The notes: a model not told the origin generated them from the letters alone. Positions 44,416 to 54,273 are shown, counted from the stretch's first letter. The stretch is 64,000 nucleotides of DNA from Lachnospiraceae bacterium RM5 (GCA_900110975.1 FOFK01000002.1:62001-126000), one strand, 5' to 3'. Program-made: numbers and translations.

Positions 44416-45126
44416 TTATATCTCCCCAATAATCGCTTTCATAAGTTTTACAGAGTTTTTAATTGCAAGCTTTTCAAAAGCAGGATAATCCATATGGGCA
44501 CTTCCGTCGGCTTTGTCTGAAATTGCTCTGATGATAAGGAATGGCACATCATTTAAATAAGCACAATGTGCAATTGCTGCTCCTTCCATCTCTGTACAAT
44601 ATCCTTTAAAAGTATTAACAAGGAAGTCCTTCTTTTCTTTATCAGAGATAAACTGGTCTCCACTTAAAACTCTTCCCTTGTATACATTTATTTCAGGAAG
44701 TTCTTCTAAACATTTCTTGTATGCAAGCTCAACAAGATCTTCATCAGCCTTAAATACAGACTCATCCATTCTTGGTATAACACCTGCCTCATAACCAAAG
44801 GCAATTGCTTCAACATCGTGCTGAAGAGCATCTGTTGATAATACAATATCACAAATATCTATTTTTTCATTTAACGAACCTGCTATACCTGTATTAATTA
44901 CAACATCCACATTGAATAAATCAATAAGAATCTGTGTGCAGATTCCAGCATTTACCTTTCCAATTCCTGATCTTACAACCACAACGTCTTTGCCATCTAT
45001 CATTCCCTCATAAAAGTCCATTTTTGCTTTACTTGTCAATTTAACAGAAGTCATAATGCTCTTTAATTCATTTACTTCCTCATCCATTGCACCAATAATT
45101 CCAATTACATTAATTTTCTTATCCAT
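44416..45126 (-). CDS. mtnN: 5'-Methylthioadenosine/S-adenosylhomocysteine nucleosidase
   Basis: MtnN cleaves adenine from methylthioadenosine and S-adenosylhomocysteine, clearing by-products of polyamine synthesis and methylation. The fold is that of purine nucleoside phosphorylases. G-A-M-D-E-E near the start holds the catalytic Glu, G-I-A-G-S-L lies near residue 76, D-A-L-Q-H-D near 99, M-E-G-A-A-I-A near 170 and the catalytic Asp in R-A-I-S-D-K-A-D near 193. I start at M-D-K-K-I-N, with GAGG 6 bases before; the longer reading would include this site. It has its own promoter and is followed by the repeat locus. Confidence 0.93.
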   Translation of the reverse strand: MDKKINVIGIIGAMDEEVNELKSIMTSVKLTSKAKMDFYEGMIDGKDVVVVRSGIGKVNAGICTQILIDLFNVDVVINTGIAGSLNEKIDICDIVLSTDALQHDVEAIAFGYEAGVIPRMDESVFKADEDLVELAYKKCLEELPEINVYKGRVLSGDQFISDKEKKDFLVNTFKGYCTEMEGAAIAHCAYLNDVPFLIIRAISDKADGSAHMDYPAFEKLAIKNSVKLMKAIIGEI

Positions 45127-45197
45127 TATATACCTCATATTTTATGTTTTTTTACAATTGCAGATACATACTATCTTAAATTTTTCTAACAATACAT

Positions 45198-45226
45198 ATT
45201 ATAAATCTTTAAATCCCTTTATACAA
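45198..45226 (-). promoter_or_regulatory. Promoter of mtnN
   Basis: On the minus strand TTGTAT (45221-45226) and TATAAT (45198-45203) with 17-base spacing lie about 70 bases before the chosen start. Confidence 0.6.
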
Positions 45227-45376
45227 TACACTTTAAAAATGAATTCCTTATTTCTTTAATGCTTTCATAATCATCTATAATTTTTTTATTTTTCCACATA
45301 AATTCCTTTTAATCTTCACACAATCATAACACAACTGGTTTATTATTTAATTTATACAATAAATTTACTAATTTTA

Positions 45377-45406
45377 TTGACTAAAAAAATACATCTGTTG
45401 TATACT
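45377..45406 (+). promoter_or_regulatory. Promoter of the DUF4250 gene
   Basis: TTGACT (45377-45382) and TATACT (45401-45406) are separated by 18 bases on the plus strand, about 60 bases before the start codon. Confidence 0.65.
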
Positions 45407-45465
45407 ATCACTAGTGTAGGTGTTGTAAACCGTTTAAATATTAATTAAAGAAATGAGGAAAAAGA

Positions 45466-45663
45466 ATGTTAATTAATAAATTACCAAGTGATCCTGCTTT
45501 ATTATTAAGCTATGTTAATACTGAGCTTAGAGATAATTTTGATGATCTTTCTGAATTTTGCGTATCTAATAACGTAGATATCAATGATTTAATTGGTAAG
45601 CTCAGAAATATCAATTATGTTTATAATGAACAGAGCAATCAGTTTTGTAGCGGATTAGCTTAA
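45466..45663 (+). CDS. DUF4250 domain protein
   Basis: A small acidic cytoplasmic protein of 65 residues. The sequence L-P-S-D-P-A-L-L-L-S-Y-V-N-T-E-L-R-D matches the family start as I know it, and the middle, L-S-E-F-C-V-S-N-N-V-D, looks like a short helix-turn-helix-like segment. The family is common in Lachnospiraceae and relatives and has no known role. It has a full single-gene unit: promoter, GAGG ribosome site and terminator. That argues that it is real and well expressed. Confidence 0.85.
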   Translation: MLINKLPSDPALLLSYVNTELRDNFDDLSEFCVSNNVDINDLIGKLRNINYVYNEQSNQFCSGLA

Positions 45664-45687
45664 AACAATATAATTTATTAAAGACAA

Positions 45688-45715
45688 AAAACTGTGAGAT
45701 TACACTCACAGTTTT
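45688..45715. terminator. Bidirectional terminator between DUF4250 gene and hisC
   Basis: The arms AAAACTGTGAG and CTCACAGTTTT surround a short loop, with A-rich and T-rich flanks on the respective sides. It serves the plus-strand DUF4250 gene and the convergent hisC. Confidence 0.85.
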
Positions 45716-45754
45716 ATTTTTTTTCTCTATTTTTACTCTATTTTATTTTTTACT

Positions 45755-46807
45755 TTATTTTATTATTTCTTTTAATGAAGCTATAAGTTCATCCATCTCT
45801 TCATCTGTTCCTATAGTGATTCTTAGATAATTATCAATCCTAGGCAGACTAAAATATCTCACAAATATGTCCTTTTTCTTAAGTTCCTCAAATATAAATT
45901 TTGCAAATAAATCTTTATGCGTTGCAAAGATGAAATTTGTTTTTGAATCAGTAAATGTAAATCCAAGATTTTTTAATTCTTCTTTTGTTCTTTCCCTTGT
46001 ATTTACAATTTTTTCTACGGTTTCATTAAAATATTCTTCATCTTCTATACATGCTACACCACTTACCAGAGACACCTGATTAAGTGTATATGAATTTATC
46101 GAGAATTTAACATCATTCATTTCCTTGATAAGCTCTTCATTTCCAATAGCAAAACCAATTCTCATACCTGCAAGAGATCTTGATTTGGAAAATGTCTGTA
46201 CAACTAATAAATTTTCATACTTTCTTATAAGTTCTACAGCAGAAACTCCACCAAAATCAATATATGCTTCATCCACTATAACCACAGAATCTGTATTATT
46301 TTTAAGGATGTCTTCTATAAATTCCAAAGGCTCGCAGATTGCTGTTGGTGCATTTGGATTTGCAATCACAATTCCGCCATTATCTGAGTAATAGTCCTCT
46401 TTATTTATAGTAAAATCATCATTTACTTTTACCTGTCTGTATTTTATATTATATAAATCTGCCCAGACACTATAAAATGAATAAGTTATATCAGGGAAAA
46501 GCACTTCTTTATCTGAATTAAAAAAAGAAAGAAATGCAACTGATAACACATCATCAGAACCTACACCAACAAAAACATTTTTCTCATCAAAACCATATCT
46601 TTTTGCAATAGAGTCCCTTAAAATAGTGCAATCCGGATCCGGATATAATTTATTTTTATTATTATCAAAACTTTTAATAATCTCGTTTACCTTATTTGAA
46701 GGTGGATAAGGATTTTCATTTGTATTTAATTTTATTACCTTTTTCTTTGGCTGTTCACCAGGTACATAAGGCACTACTTTTCTAAAATTATCACGAAAGT
46801 CTCCCAT
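45755..46807 (-). CDS. hisC: Histidinol-phosphate aminotransferase
   Basis: This PLP enzyme of fold type I acts in histidine synthesis, exchanging the amino group of glutamate with imidazole acetol phosphate. The 350 residues and the start V-P-Y-V-P-G-E-Q-P, N-T-N-E-N-P-Y-P-P-S are typical of HisC. The PLP lysine lies in Q-T-F-S-K-S-R-S-L-A-G-M-R near residue 208, after V-D-E-A-Y-I-D-F. It stands apart from other his genes, next to a second aminotransferase, so a wider substrate range (aromatic or other amino acids) cannot be excluded. Confidence 0.85.
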   Translation of the reverse strand: MGDFRDNFRKVVPYVPGEQPKKKVIKLNTNENPYPPSNKVNEIIKSFDNNKNKLYPDPDCTILRDSIAKRYGFDEKNVFVGVGSDDVLSVAFLSFFNSDKEVLFPDITYSFYSVWADLYNIKYRQVKVNDDFTINKEDYYSDNGGIVIANPNAPTAICEPLEFIEDILKNNTDSVVIVDEAYIDFGGVSAVELIRKYENLLVVQTFSKSRSLAGMRIGFAIGNEELIKEMNDVKFSINSYTLNQVSLVSGVACIEDEEYFNETVEKIVNTRERTKEELKNLGFTFTDSKTNFIFATHKDLFAKFIFEELKKKDIFVRYFSLPRIDNYLRITIGTDEEMDELIASLKEIIK

Positions 46808-46838
46808 GATTATCCTTCTTTCTTATTATGTTTATTTA

Positions 46839-48026
46839 TTAGCTAAGTCCGTATTTCTTTGCAAGTTCCATAAATCCATTTAAAGAGCCTTCTATCGTCT
46901 CGTAAGAAACACAATAAGCTATTCTTACATATCCCTTGCATCCAAAAGAACTTCCAGGTACAAGCAAAATATGATGCTTTTTAGCTTCATTTACAAATTC
47001 CATCTCTTCGCATGGTGTCTTCATAAATAAATAAAACGCTCCCTGTGGCTTAACACATGTAAATCCGTAACTTACAAGTGAATCATATAATAATTTTCTA
47101 TTTTTATCATAAACTTCAACATTTACCTTAGCATCAATACATTTTGCAATTACTCTCTGCATAAGGGATGGAGCATTTACAAAACCAAGAATTCTTGTTG
47201 CCACATTAGCTGCTGCCTTAATATCATCACTGTCACTTAATTCATCTGGCAAAACAAGATATCCAATTCTTTCACCAGGAAGTGATAATGACTTACTATA
47301 TGAATATCCAACAATTGTATTATCATAATACTTTGTAAGATAAACAACTTCTTCACCATCGTATGCAAGTTCCCTGTATGGTTCATCAGCTATAAGATAA
47401 ATATCAATTCCAAGTTCCTTACTTTTTTTATTTAAAATGTCAGATAATGCCTTAATTGTTTCTTCTGAATAAATAACACCTGTAGGATTATTTGGATTAT
47501 TAATAATAACCGCTTTTGTTTTATTAGTAATCTTTGCTTCAAAATCAGCAAGATTAAGCTGGAATGTTAAAAGATCAGGCTCAACCTCAACTATCTTTCC
47601 ATCATAATTTGAAACATAAGATCTGTATTCACCAAAATATGGTGCAAATACAATAACTTCATCCATTGGATCCAAAAGAGTCTTTAAAACAACATTTAAT
47701 CCACCTGCTGCCCCTACAGTCATAACAATGTTTGTTTCATTAAAAGAAGTATCAAACTTTTTATTAATACTGTCTGCAATAGTTTTCCTTACATCTTCAT
47801 ATCCTGAATTATTCATATATCCATGAAGGAAAACAGAATTTTCTTCTTCTACTATTTCTTTTATTGCATTATTTACTTCACAAGGAGCCTGAACATTGGG
47901 ATTGCCAAGACTAAAATCATATACATTTTCTTTTCCATATTTCTCAGCCATTATCTTTCCTTCTTCAAACATGGCTCTGATAACGGAACTTCCTTTAACA
48001 TAATCTTTCATTCTGTTAGCAATCAT
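46839..48026 (-). CDS. Class I/II aminotransferase, aspartate-aminotransferase-like
   Basis: This PLP-dependent transaminase of 395 residues has S-L-G-N-P-N-V near residue 40, N-N-P-N-N-P-T-G-V-I-Y near residue 170, D-E-P-Y-R-E near residue 208 and the PLP lysine in Y-S-Y-S-K-S-L-S-L-P-G-E-R near residue 233. The start I-A-N-R-M-K-D-Y-V-K-G-S-S-V-I-R-A-M is characteristic of a clostridial subgroup annotated as pyridoxal-phosphate-dependent aminotransferase. The natural donor and acceptor are not determined; aspartate is the usual guess. It lies between prfA (15-base gap) and hisC (31-base gap), most likely on one transcript. Confidence 0.85.
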   Translation of the reverse strand: MIANRMKDYVKGSSVIRAMFEEGKIMAEKYGKENVYDFSLGNPNVQAPCEVNNAIKEIVEEENSVFLHGYMNNSGYEDVRKTIADSINKKFDTSFNETNIVMTVGAAGGLNVVLKTLLDPMDEVIVFAPYFGEYRSYVSNYDGKIVEVEPDLLTFQLNLADFEAKITNKTKAVIINNPNNPTGVIYSEETIKALSDILNKKSKELGIDIYLIADEPYRELAYDGEEVVYLTKYYDNTIVGYSYSKSLSLPGERIGYLVLPDELSDSDDIKAAANVATRILGFVNAPSLMQRVIAKCIDAKVNVEVYDKNRKLLYDSLVSYGFTCVKPQGAFYLFMKTPCEEMEFVNEAKKHHILLVPGSSFGCKGYVRIAYCVSYETIEGSLNGFMELAKKYGLS

Positions 48027-48040
48027 TATTTTCTCCCTTC

Positions 48041-49117
48041 TTATGCTGTTTCATCCATATTGCTTAATTTTTTAGCCTGATCTGCTGCTATACAACCATC
48101 AATAATTTCCTGAATATCACCATTCATTATCTTATCAAGCTTATATAATGTAAGACCGATTCTATGGTCTGTTACTCTTCCCTGTGGGAAATTATATGTT
48201 CTGATTTTTTCAGATCTGTCACCTGTTCCAATCTGGCTTCTTCTCTGCTCAGCTTCAGCATCATGAGCCTTCTGAAGTTCCATATCATAAAGCTTAGATC
48301 TTAAAAGAGCAAATGCTTTTGCTTTATTCTGAATCTGTGACTTTTCAGTCTGGGAATAAATAACAATACCTGTTGGGAAATGTGTAAGACGAACAGCAGA
48401 ATCTGTTGTATTTACACACTGTCCACCATTACCTGATGCTCTCATAACATCAATTCTGATATCCTTTTCATCAATCTCAACGTCTACTTCCTCAGCTTCA
48501 GGAATAACAGCAACTGTTATTGTTGATGTATGAATACGTCCACCTGATTCTGTTTCAGGTACACGCTGAACTCTGTGAACACCTGATTCATACTTAAGAA
48601 CTGAGTATGCTCCATTTCCTGTTACCATAAATGAAACATTCTTCATTCCACCAATTCCTATTTCTTCACATTCAATAAGCTCCGTCTTCCAATTTCTGCT
48701 TTCAGCATAATGAATGTACATTCTATATATTTCCGCAGCAAAAAGAGCTGCTTCATCTCCACCTGCACCAGCTCTTATCTCTACAATAACATTTTTATCA
48801 TCATTAGGGTCTTTTGGTAATAATAAGATTTTGAGTTTTCCTTCTAACTCTTCTATTTTTCCCTTTGCTTCATTTAACTCCTCTTTAGCTAATTCCTTCA
48901 TCTCTTCATCTGTTTCTTCATTAAGAATCTCAAGGCTTTCAGCTACAATATCCTTATTTTTTTTATACTCTGTATAGGCTTCTACTATAGGTTGTAAATC
49001 AGCCTGCTCCTTCATAAGTTTTCTGAATTTATCCTGGTTTGATGCTACATTTGGATCATTTAATTCTAACATCAATTCCTCATACTTACGAATAAGATCT
49101 TCTAATTTATCAAACAT
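48041..49117 (-). CDS. prfA: Peptide chain release factor 1
   Basis: RF1 recognises UAA and UAG stop codons and triggers peptide release. The GGQ motif that enters the peptidyl-transferase centre is present in [11 protein letters not shown] near residue 232, and [14 protein letters not shown] is a class I factor landmark. The 358 residues are normal. Its start overlaps the end of prmC, which methylates the GGQ glutamine, so enzyme and substrate are made together. Confidence 0.97.
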   Translation of the reverse strand: MFDKLEDLIRKYEELMLELNDPNVASNQDKFRKLMKEQADLQPIVEAYTEYKKNKDIVAESLEILNEETDEEMKELAKEELNEAKGKIEELEGKLKILLLPKDPNDDKNVIVEIRAGAGGDEAALFAAEIYRMYIHYAESRNWKTELIECEEIGIGGMKNVSFMVTGNGAYSVLKYESGVHRVQRVPETESGGRIHTSTITVAVIPEAEEVDVEIDEKDIRIDVMRASGNGGQCVNTTDSAVRLTHFPTGIVIYSQTEKSQIQNKAKAFALLRSKLYDMELQKAHDAEAEQRRSQIGTGDRSEKIRTYNFPQGRVTDHRIGLTLYKLDKIMNGDIQEIIDGCIAADQAKKLSNMDETA

Positions 49118-49976
49118 ACTTTCGTCTCCTTACAGCAACCACAGCTCTGTCAAGCCCTGGCAAATCTTTTAATACTTCTATATCTGAATATGCTTTTTCT
49201 CTAAGCATCTCTTTAACATCTTCTGCCTGTTCTGTGCCTATCTCAAAAACAATATATCCATCATACTCAAGATGTTGCTTTAACTCTTCTATTATCTGAC
49301 GGTAAAATTTAAGTCCGTCACTATCGCCATCAAGAGCAAGTCTTGGCTCATGATCTTTTACTTCAGGCATAAGTGTATCAATAACCTTTGTTGGAATATA
49401 TGGCGGATTACATACAACCATATTAAATTTCTCATCTATATTCTCAAAAAGGTCACTTTCAACAACCTTAACATTTGTAGCATTATTTAAAGCTACATTC
49501 TTATTACAAATATCAATTGCATCTTTTGAAATATCAGAGCATGTAACTATTGTATTTGGACACATTTTAGCAATACTGATACCCACACATCCTGTTCCAC
49601 AGCATAAATCAAGAACTTTTATTTTTCCTTCATGCTTTTCAAAAACTGTTGTAAGTATATTTACTGCTTTCTCAGCAATAATCTCAGTATCTGACCTTGG
49701 AATCAGAACACCCTCATTAACAATAAAAGGCAGTCCCATGAATTCCCATTCACCAACAATATATTGTAATGGATAATGGGTCTTTCTTCTTTCAATGGCC
49801 GCAAAAAATCTGTCGACATCAGCTTCATCAACAGTGTCGTGCATCTTCAAAAAATATTCAGTTCTTGAAATTTTACAAATCTTCTCAATCAGAACCCAGG
49901 CATCAAAATCATAATTTGCGACACCTGCTTTAAAAAGTTCTAACTGACCTTGCCTAGCCAATTCCAGATACTTCAT
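49110..49976 (-). CDS. prmC: Release factor glutamine methyltransferase
   Basis: PrmC methylates the glutamine of the GGQ motif in release factors. The SAM-binding stretch [13 protein letters not shown] lies near residue 125 and the catalytic N-P-P-Y-I-P near residue 187. An N-terminal helical domain binds the release factor. The 288 residues match the family. It overlaps prfA by 8 bases and follows the DUF1385 gene by about 50 bases. Confidence 0.96.
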   Translation of the reverse strand: MKYLELARQGQLELFKAGVANYDFDAWVLIEKICKISRTEYFLKMHDTVDEADVDRFFAAIERRKTHYPLQYIVGEWEFMGLPFIVNEGVLIPRSDTEIIAEKAVNILTTVFEKHEGKIKVLDLCCGTGCVGISIAKMCPNTIVTCSDISKDAIDICNKNVALNNATNVKVVESDLFENIDEKFNMVVCNPPYIPTKVIDTLMPEVKDHEPRLALDGDSDGLKFYRQIIEELKQHLEYDGYIVFEIGTEQAEDVKEMLREKAYSDIEVLKDLPGLDRAVVAVRRRKYV

Positions 49977-50025
49977 GTTTCCTCCAAAATTTATACAATA
50001 AAATCTTTAATTATTTTAATATTAT

Positions 50026-50973
50026 TTAAGAATCTTTAAAATCCTTAATAAATTCCTTCCAGTCAAAAACAGCTTCAACTGCTTTAATAGCAACCTCAAC
50101 CATCTCTCTGTCAGGCTCTTTTGTTGTGATTTTCTGTAAACATACACCCGGAGCACTTATTATATTAACAATCTTCCCTTCATGAGAACCTGCAAATCTT
50201 AATATTTCATAAGAAATCCCTGCAACAACAGGAATCATAAGAATCCTTACAATAATCTTTAAAAAAGGATTATAAACAGGGATAAGTATAAATAAAAATA
50301 TACTTATAAGCATAACTAAAAACAGAAAACTTGTTCCACATCTCTTATGAAACCTTGAGCTTCCCATTACATTATCAACATTTAGCTCTAATCCATGTTC
50401 TATACAATTAATACACTTATGCTCTGCCCCATGATACATATACGTTCTTTTAATATCACCAAATACAGATATTAAAATAATATAAACTAAAAAGATTATT
50501 AATCTTAATATGCCTTCAACGAAAGAAATAAAGGCATGTGACTCAATACCCGCATATTTTTTTATCAAATCTGATACCACACTTGGAAGGACGATAAAAA
50601 GTCCAATGGTTATCAAAAATGATATTAAAACTGTTATAGTCATAATAACACTTTCTGCCGTATCTTTAAATAGAGATTTAGAATTTTTTTCAGATTTTTT
50701 TTGTTTTTTTTCTTTTTCTTCTTCCTCATCCTCATAAAATTCGGCAGAATACATAAGAGTTGACATTCCAAGCTTCAAAGAATCAATAAGATTAAAAATC
50801 CCCCTTACAAAAGGAATTTTTAAAACTATTGAATCGCCTACAATACTTTTATATTCTTTAACGCATATTTCAATCTCTTTATCCGGCTTTCTGACTGCAA
50901 CACTGTATTTATCTTTATTTTTCATCATAATACCTTCTAATACAGCCTGTCCGCCGATTCCAGACATTTTCAA
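50026..50973 (-). CDS. DUF1385 (YqhQ-like) membrane protein
   Basis: A membrane protein of 315 residues with the family start G-I-G-G-Q-A-V-L-E-G-I-M-M. A charged Lys/Glu stretch near residues 80-98 precedes two pairs of helices (about 107-135 and 155-175; then 220-260). Between them lies G-A-E-H-K-C-I-N-C-I-E-H-G and later R-C-G-T-S-F, possible metal-binding residues conserved in the family. The start codon appears to be TTG, 9 bases after a GGAGG site; the ATG two codons later is too far. Function is unknown. It regularly occurs between rpmE and prmC in clostridia, as here. Confidence 0.85.
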   Translation of the reverse strand: MKMSGIGGQAVLEGIMMKNKDKYSVAVRKPDKEIEICVKEYKSIVGDSIVLKIPFVRGIFNLIDSLKLGMSTLMYSAEFYEDEEEEKEKKQKKSEKNSKSLFKDTAESVIMTITVLISFLITIGLFIVLPSVVSDLIKKYAGIESHAFISFVEGILRLIIFLVYIILISVFGDIKRTYMYHGAEHKCINCIEHGLELNVDNVMGSSRFHKRCGTSFLFLVMLISIFLFILIPVYNPFLKIIVRILMIPVVAGISYEILRFAGSHEGKIVNIISAPGVCLQKITTKEPDREMVEVAIKAVEAVFDWKEFIKDFKDS

Positions 50974-51044
50974 AAATATCAGCCTCCTTTATTAAGCAAT
51001 ACAAATTCTTATAAATTACATCAGTCCCATATATGTCAAAAAAA

Positions 51045-51070
51045 AGACTATCACTTCAACGTGATAGTCT
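51045..51070 (-). terminator. Intrinsic terminator after rpmE
   Basis: A perfect 10-bp stem (AGACTATCAC and GTGATAGTCT) with a 6-base loop is followed by a T-tract on the minus strand. Confidence 0.9.
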
Positions 51071-51083
51071 TATATAAAACATA

Positions 51084-51293
51084 TTATTTATTGTCAGTAA
51101 TACCATATTTACGATTGAATTTATCAATACGTCCACGTGTTGAAGTAGATTTCTGTTGTCCTGTATAGAAAGGATGACATTTTGAACAAATTTCAACGTG
51201 AATATCTTCCTTTGTAGAACCTGTAACGAATTCATTTCCACAGTTGCAAACTACTTTTGCCTGGTAATAATCTGGATGTATGTCTTTTTTCAT
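51084..51293 (-). CDS. rpmE: 50S ribosomal protein L31
   Basis: A 69-residue ribosomal protein of the large-subunit central protuberance. It is the zinc-binding version, with cysteines in V-C-N-C-G (residues 15-19) and C-S-K-C (36-39) and the conserved H-P-F-Y-T-G-Q. The zinc type is normally used in zinc-replete conditions. It lies between rho and its own terminator, about 95 bases after rho. Confidence 0.97.
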   Translation of the reverse strand: MKKDIHPDYYQAKVVCNCGNEFVTGSTKEDIHVEICSKCHPFYTGQQKSTSTRGRIDKFNRKYGITDNK

Positions 51294-51386
51294 TATATTT
51301 CACCTCTTTAAAATAAAATTTATGGAGAAATGGATTTTGCCATTTCTCTAATCATATTTTCCAAACAGCCTATTCATCTTAACATA

Positions 51387-52928
51387 TTAATAGTTTTTAT
51401 GCAAGTATTTTTTTATCTTTGCAATAAACTCTCTATTGTTATGTGTTTTACTAAATAAATCAAGAATCTGATCAACTGCATCCTCAGATTTTAAGCCGCT
51501 TGTAGCCCTTCTGATATAGTAAACAGCTTCCTGTTCTTCTTTTGATAAGAGAAGGTCTTCTCTTCTGGTACTTGATCTTACAATATCTATGGCAGGGAAA
51601 ATTCTCTTTTCAGATAATGATCTGTCAAGAACAAGTTCCATATTACCTGTACCCTTAAATTCTTCAAATACAACGTCATCCATCTTACTTCCTGTTTCAA
51701 CAAGTGCTGTTGCAAGAATTGTAAGGCTTCCACCTTCTCTTATATTTCTTGCAGCACCAAAGAATCTCTTTGGCATATGGAGTGCCGCAGGGTCCAAACC
51801 ACCTGATAAAGTTCTTCCAGATGGTGGAATAATCATATTGTAAGCTCTTGCAAGTCTTGTAATACTGTCAAGAAGAATAATAACATCCTTCTTCATCTCT
51901 ACAAGTCTCTTCGCTCTCTCAATAACCATTTCAGATACACGTTTGTGATGCTCAGGAAGTTCATCAAATGTAGAATAAATAACTTCAACATTTTTACCTC
52001 TGATTGCCTCTTTTATATCTGTTACTTCTTCAGGTCTTTCATCAATAAGAAGAATTATCATATGCATATCAGGATTATTTACAAGAATAGAACCTGCTAT
52101 TTCTTTTATAAGAGTTGTCTTACCGGCTTTTGGCTGTGAAACAATCATTCCACGCTGTCCCTTACCGATAGGCGAAATCAGATCAACCATTCTCATTGCC
52201 TTATTTTCACTGCTGGTTTCCATTCTAAGTCTCTTATTAGGGAAAATCGGCGTTAAATCTTCAAATGAAGGACGGCCAATTATTTCTTCTGCAGGAACAC
52301 CATTTACATAATCAAGATGAATAAGTGCTCCAAACTTTTCAGAACTTGATCTTGGTCTCATCTTACCTGAAATAAAGTCACCTGTTTTTAATTTAAATCT
52401 TCTAATCTGGGATGGAGATACATAAACATCATCATCTCCAGGAAGGAAATTATCACATCTGATAAATCCAAAACCATCTACCATAGCTTCAAGAATACCA
52501 TTTGCATACATCACATTTGAATCATATTCTTCTGTTTCTTCTGCCTTAGATGCATATTGCATAGTATTTTTATCTTCAGCTTTTTCTACAGCACTTTCTT
52601 TTTTTATGGTTCTAATATTTCTCGTAGGATTAATACTTTCTGAATTGTTTCTTGAATGAGGGACACTTTCTGTGTTTTCATTATTTTCAACAATAACCTT
52701 TGGTTTTCTTCCCCTTTTCTTAGGTGCATCTTTAACCGGTGTTACCTCTTCTTCTACACCTTCATCACTGGCAGTTTTTTCTTCTTTCTTTTCTTCCATA
52801 TTTGAAGTAACAAGAAGAATCTGTTCAATAAGTTCAGTTTTTCTGTATTTCATTATGTACTTAATCCCCTGATCTTTTGCAATTGCTCTTAACTGAACTA
52901 AAGATAATGTTTCTAACTTTTCACGCAT
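51387..52928 (-). CDS. rho: Transcription termination factor Rho
   Basis: Rho is the RNA-dependent ATPase that ends transcription at unstructured, C-rich RNA. At 513 residues it is longer than E. coli Rho (419). The extra length is a charged, low-complexity insertion (about residues 45-130) with R-G-R-K-P-K basic patches, as in many clostridia. The Rho-N domain is at residues 1-40. The RNA-binding cold-shock fold includes G-F-G-F-I-R, Walker A is S-Q-P-K-A-G-K-T-T near residue 265, and L-L-I-D-E-R-P follows. It is transcribed from its own promoter over a 150-base leader with a hairpin. Confidence 0.96.
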   Translation of the reverse strand: MREKLETLSLVQLRAIAKDQGIKYIMKYRKTELIEQILLVTSNMEEKKEEKTASDEGVEEEVTPVKDAPKKRGRKPKVIVENNENTESVPHSRNNSESINPTRNIRTIKKESAVEKAEDKNTMQYASKAEETEEYDSNVMYANGILEAMVDGFGFIRCDNFLPGDDDVYVSPSQIRRFKLKTGDFISGKMRPRSSSEKFGALIHLDYVNGVPAEEIIGRPSFEDLTPIFPNKRLRMETSSENKAMRMVDLISPIGKGQRGMIVSQPKAGKTTLIKEIAGSILVNNPDMHMIILLIDERPEEVTDIKEAIRGKNVEVIYSTFDELPEHHKRVSEMVIERAKRLVEMKKDVIILLDSITRLARAYNMIIPPSGRTLSGGLDPAALHMPKRFFGAARNIREGGSLTILATALVETGSKMDDVVFEEFKGTGNMELVLDRSLSEKRIFPAIDIVRSSTRREDLLLSKEEQEAVYYIRRATSGLKSEDAVDQILDLFSKTHNNREFIAKIKKYLHKNY

Positions 52929-53040
52929 AAATATAACCTCATAATATATAAATTTTTAATAAACTAAATCGTAACCCTATATCTTATATTTAATCTCAAT
53001 CTTTATTAATAATTCTAAATTTCAAATTTTAATGGAGTAA

Positions 53041-53062
53041 TGACATATAGACTTATATGTCA
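53041..53062 (-). promoter_or_regulatory. Hairpin in the rho leader
   Basis: A perfect inverted repeat with 9-base arms (TGACATATA and TATATGTCA) and a 4-base loop lies a short distance after the predicted rho start site. It may be an operator or a leader hairpin in autoregulation of rho. Confidence 0.45.
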
Positions 53063-53081
53063 CAAACGATATTTCCCTTTG

Positions 53082-53109
53082 ATTATATCATAAAAAAATT
53101 TTATGACAA
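53082..53109 (-). promoter_or_regulatory. Promoter of rho
   Basis: On the minus strand TTGTCA (53104-53109) and TATAAT (53082-53087) are 16 bases apart, and TGA before the -10 adds an extended element. Confidence 0.65.
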
Positions 53110-53137
53110 TATATTTTAGTACATATATTTTGCAAAC

Positions 53138-53166
53138 TTGCTAATTTAAACACATTAGTATATAAT
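53138..53166 (+). promoter_or_regulatory. Promoter of the DAHP synthase gene
   Basis: TTGCTA (53138-53143) and a perfect TATAAT (53161-53166) with 17-base spacing on the plus strand lie about 30 bases before the start codon, divergent from the rho promoter. Confidence 0.65.
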
Positions 53167-53197
53167 TATGAGGTATTTTAGCTAGGAGGTTTTTCTA

Positions 53198-54226
53198 ATG
53201 AGTTTTGAATTTGTCAAAGTAATGCCAACTCCGGAACAGGTTAAAAATGATTTCCCAATACCGGAGAATTTAAAGGAAATAAAAAAGAAAAGAGACGAAG
53301 AAATCGCTAAAGTTTTTTTAGGTGAATCAGATAAGTTCCTTTTAATCATCGGACCTTGTTCTGCTGATAATGAAGATGCAGTAAGTGATTATTGTTTAAG
53401 ACTTGCCAAAGTCCAGGAAAAAGTTAAAGATAAAATCATTATCATTCCAAGAATTTACACAAATAAACCAAGAACAACAGGTATGGGATATAAAGGAATG
53501 CTTCATCAGCCTGATCCTGAAAAGAAACCTGATTTACTTGCAGGCCTTGCTGCAATAAGAAAAATGCATATCAGAGTTCTTAACGAAACAGGTCTTTCTG
53601 CTGCTGATGAGATGCTTTATCCTGAAAACTACAGATATGTTTCAGATATACTTTCATATGTTGCTATTGGTGCAAGATCTGTTGAAGACCAGCAGCACAG
53701 ACTTACAGTCAGTGGAATGGATGTTCCTGCAGGAATGAAGAACCCAACAAGTGGTGATTTATCAGTTATGATGAACTCAGTTATCGCTGCAAAATCCGGT
53801 CATACATTTATTTATGGCGGATATGAAGTTAAAACAAGCGGAAATCCACTTACACATACAATTCTTCGTGGTGCTGTAAATAAGCACGGACAGTGCATAC
53901 CAAACTACCACTATGAAGATTTAATCAGATTATGTGATATGTATAAAGAAATGGATATTGATAATCCTGGTGTTATCGTTGATTGTAACCATTCAAATTC
54001 AAATAAACAGTATCTTGAACAGATAAGAATCGCTAAGGAAGTCTTACACAGCATGAGACATTCTGATGATGTTAAGAAACTTGTTAAAGGATTAATGATT
54101 GAAAGTTACATTGAATCCGGATGCCAGAAGATTGAAGAACATATTTACGGTAAATCAATCACTGACCCTTGTTTAGGATGGGATGAAACAGAAAAACTTA
54201 TTCTTGATATCAATGATTTACTTTAA
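53198..54226 (+). CDS. aroF: 3-Deoxy-7-phosphoheptulonate synthase, type I (AroF/G/H)
   Basis: It condenses erythrose-4-phosphate and phosphoenolpyruvate, the first step of aromatic amino-acid synthesis. The TIM-barrel residues are intact: G-P-C-S-A near residue 53, P-R-I-Y-T-N-K-P-R-T-T-G near residue 85, G-A-R-S-V-E-D-Q-Q-H-R near residue 158 and D-C-N-H-S-N-S-N-K near residue 264, which carries metal and substrate contacts. The 342 residues include the N-terminal extension used for feedback inhibition in this type. It is a single-gene plus-strand unit with promoter, AGGAGG ribosome site and terminator. Which aromatic acid inhibits it cannot be read from the sequence; the symbol is for the family. 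Confidence 0.93.
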   Translation: MSFEFVKVMPTPEQVKNDFPIPENLKEIKKKRDEEIAKVFLGESDKFLLIIGPCSADNEDAVSDYCLRLAKVQEKVKDKIIIIPRIYTNKPRTTGMGYKGMLHQPDPEKKPDLLAGLAAIRKMHIRVLNETGLSAADEMLYPENYRYVSDILSYVAIGARSVEDQQHRLTVSGMDVPAGMKNPTSGDLSVMMNSVIAAKSGHTFIYGGYEVKTSGNPLTHTILRGAVNKHGQCIPNYHYEDLIRLCDMYKEMDIDNPGVIVDCNHSNSNKQYLEQIRIAKEVLHSMRHSDDVKKLVKGLMIESYIESGCQKIEEHIYGKSITDPCLGWDETEKLILDINDLL

Positions 54227-54273
54227 AAAACACATTATTTTAATTTTACTTAACACTTAAAATAAAAGATTAA

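Larger units (their letters stand above)
45127..45465. other. Divergent intergenic region mtnN / DUF4250
   Basis: About 340 bases without a gene. It holds a promoter for each flanking gene and is otherwise A+T-rich, without hairpins or reading frames that I can support. Confidence 0.6.

Noticed and set aside
44116-44488. Overlapping plus-strand frames rich in Phe, Ser and His
   Set aside because: They come from the CTT/CAT low-complexity repeat and run into the antisense of mtnN.
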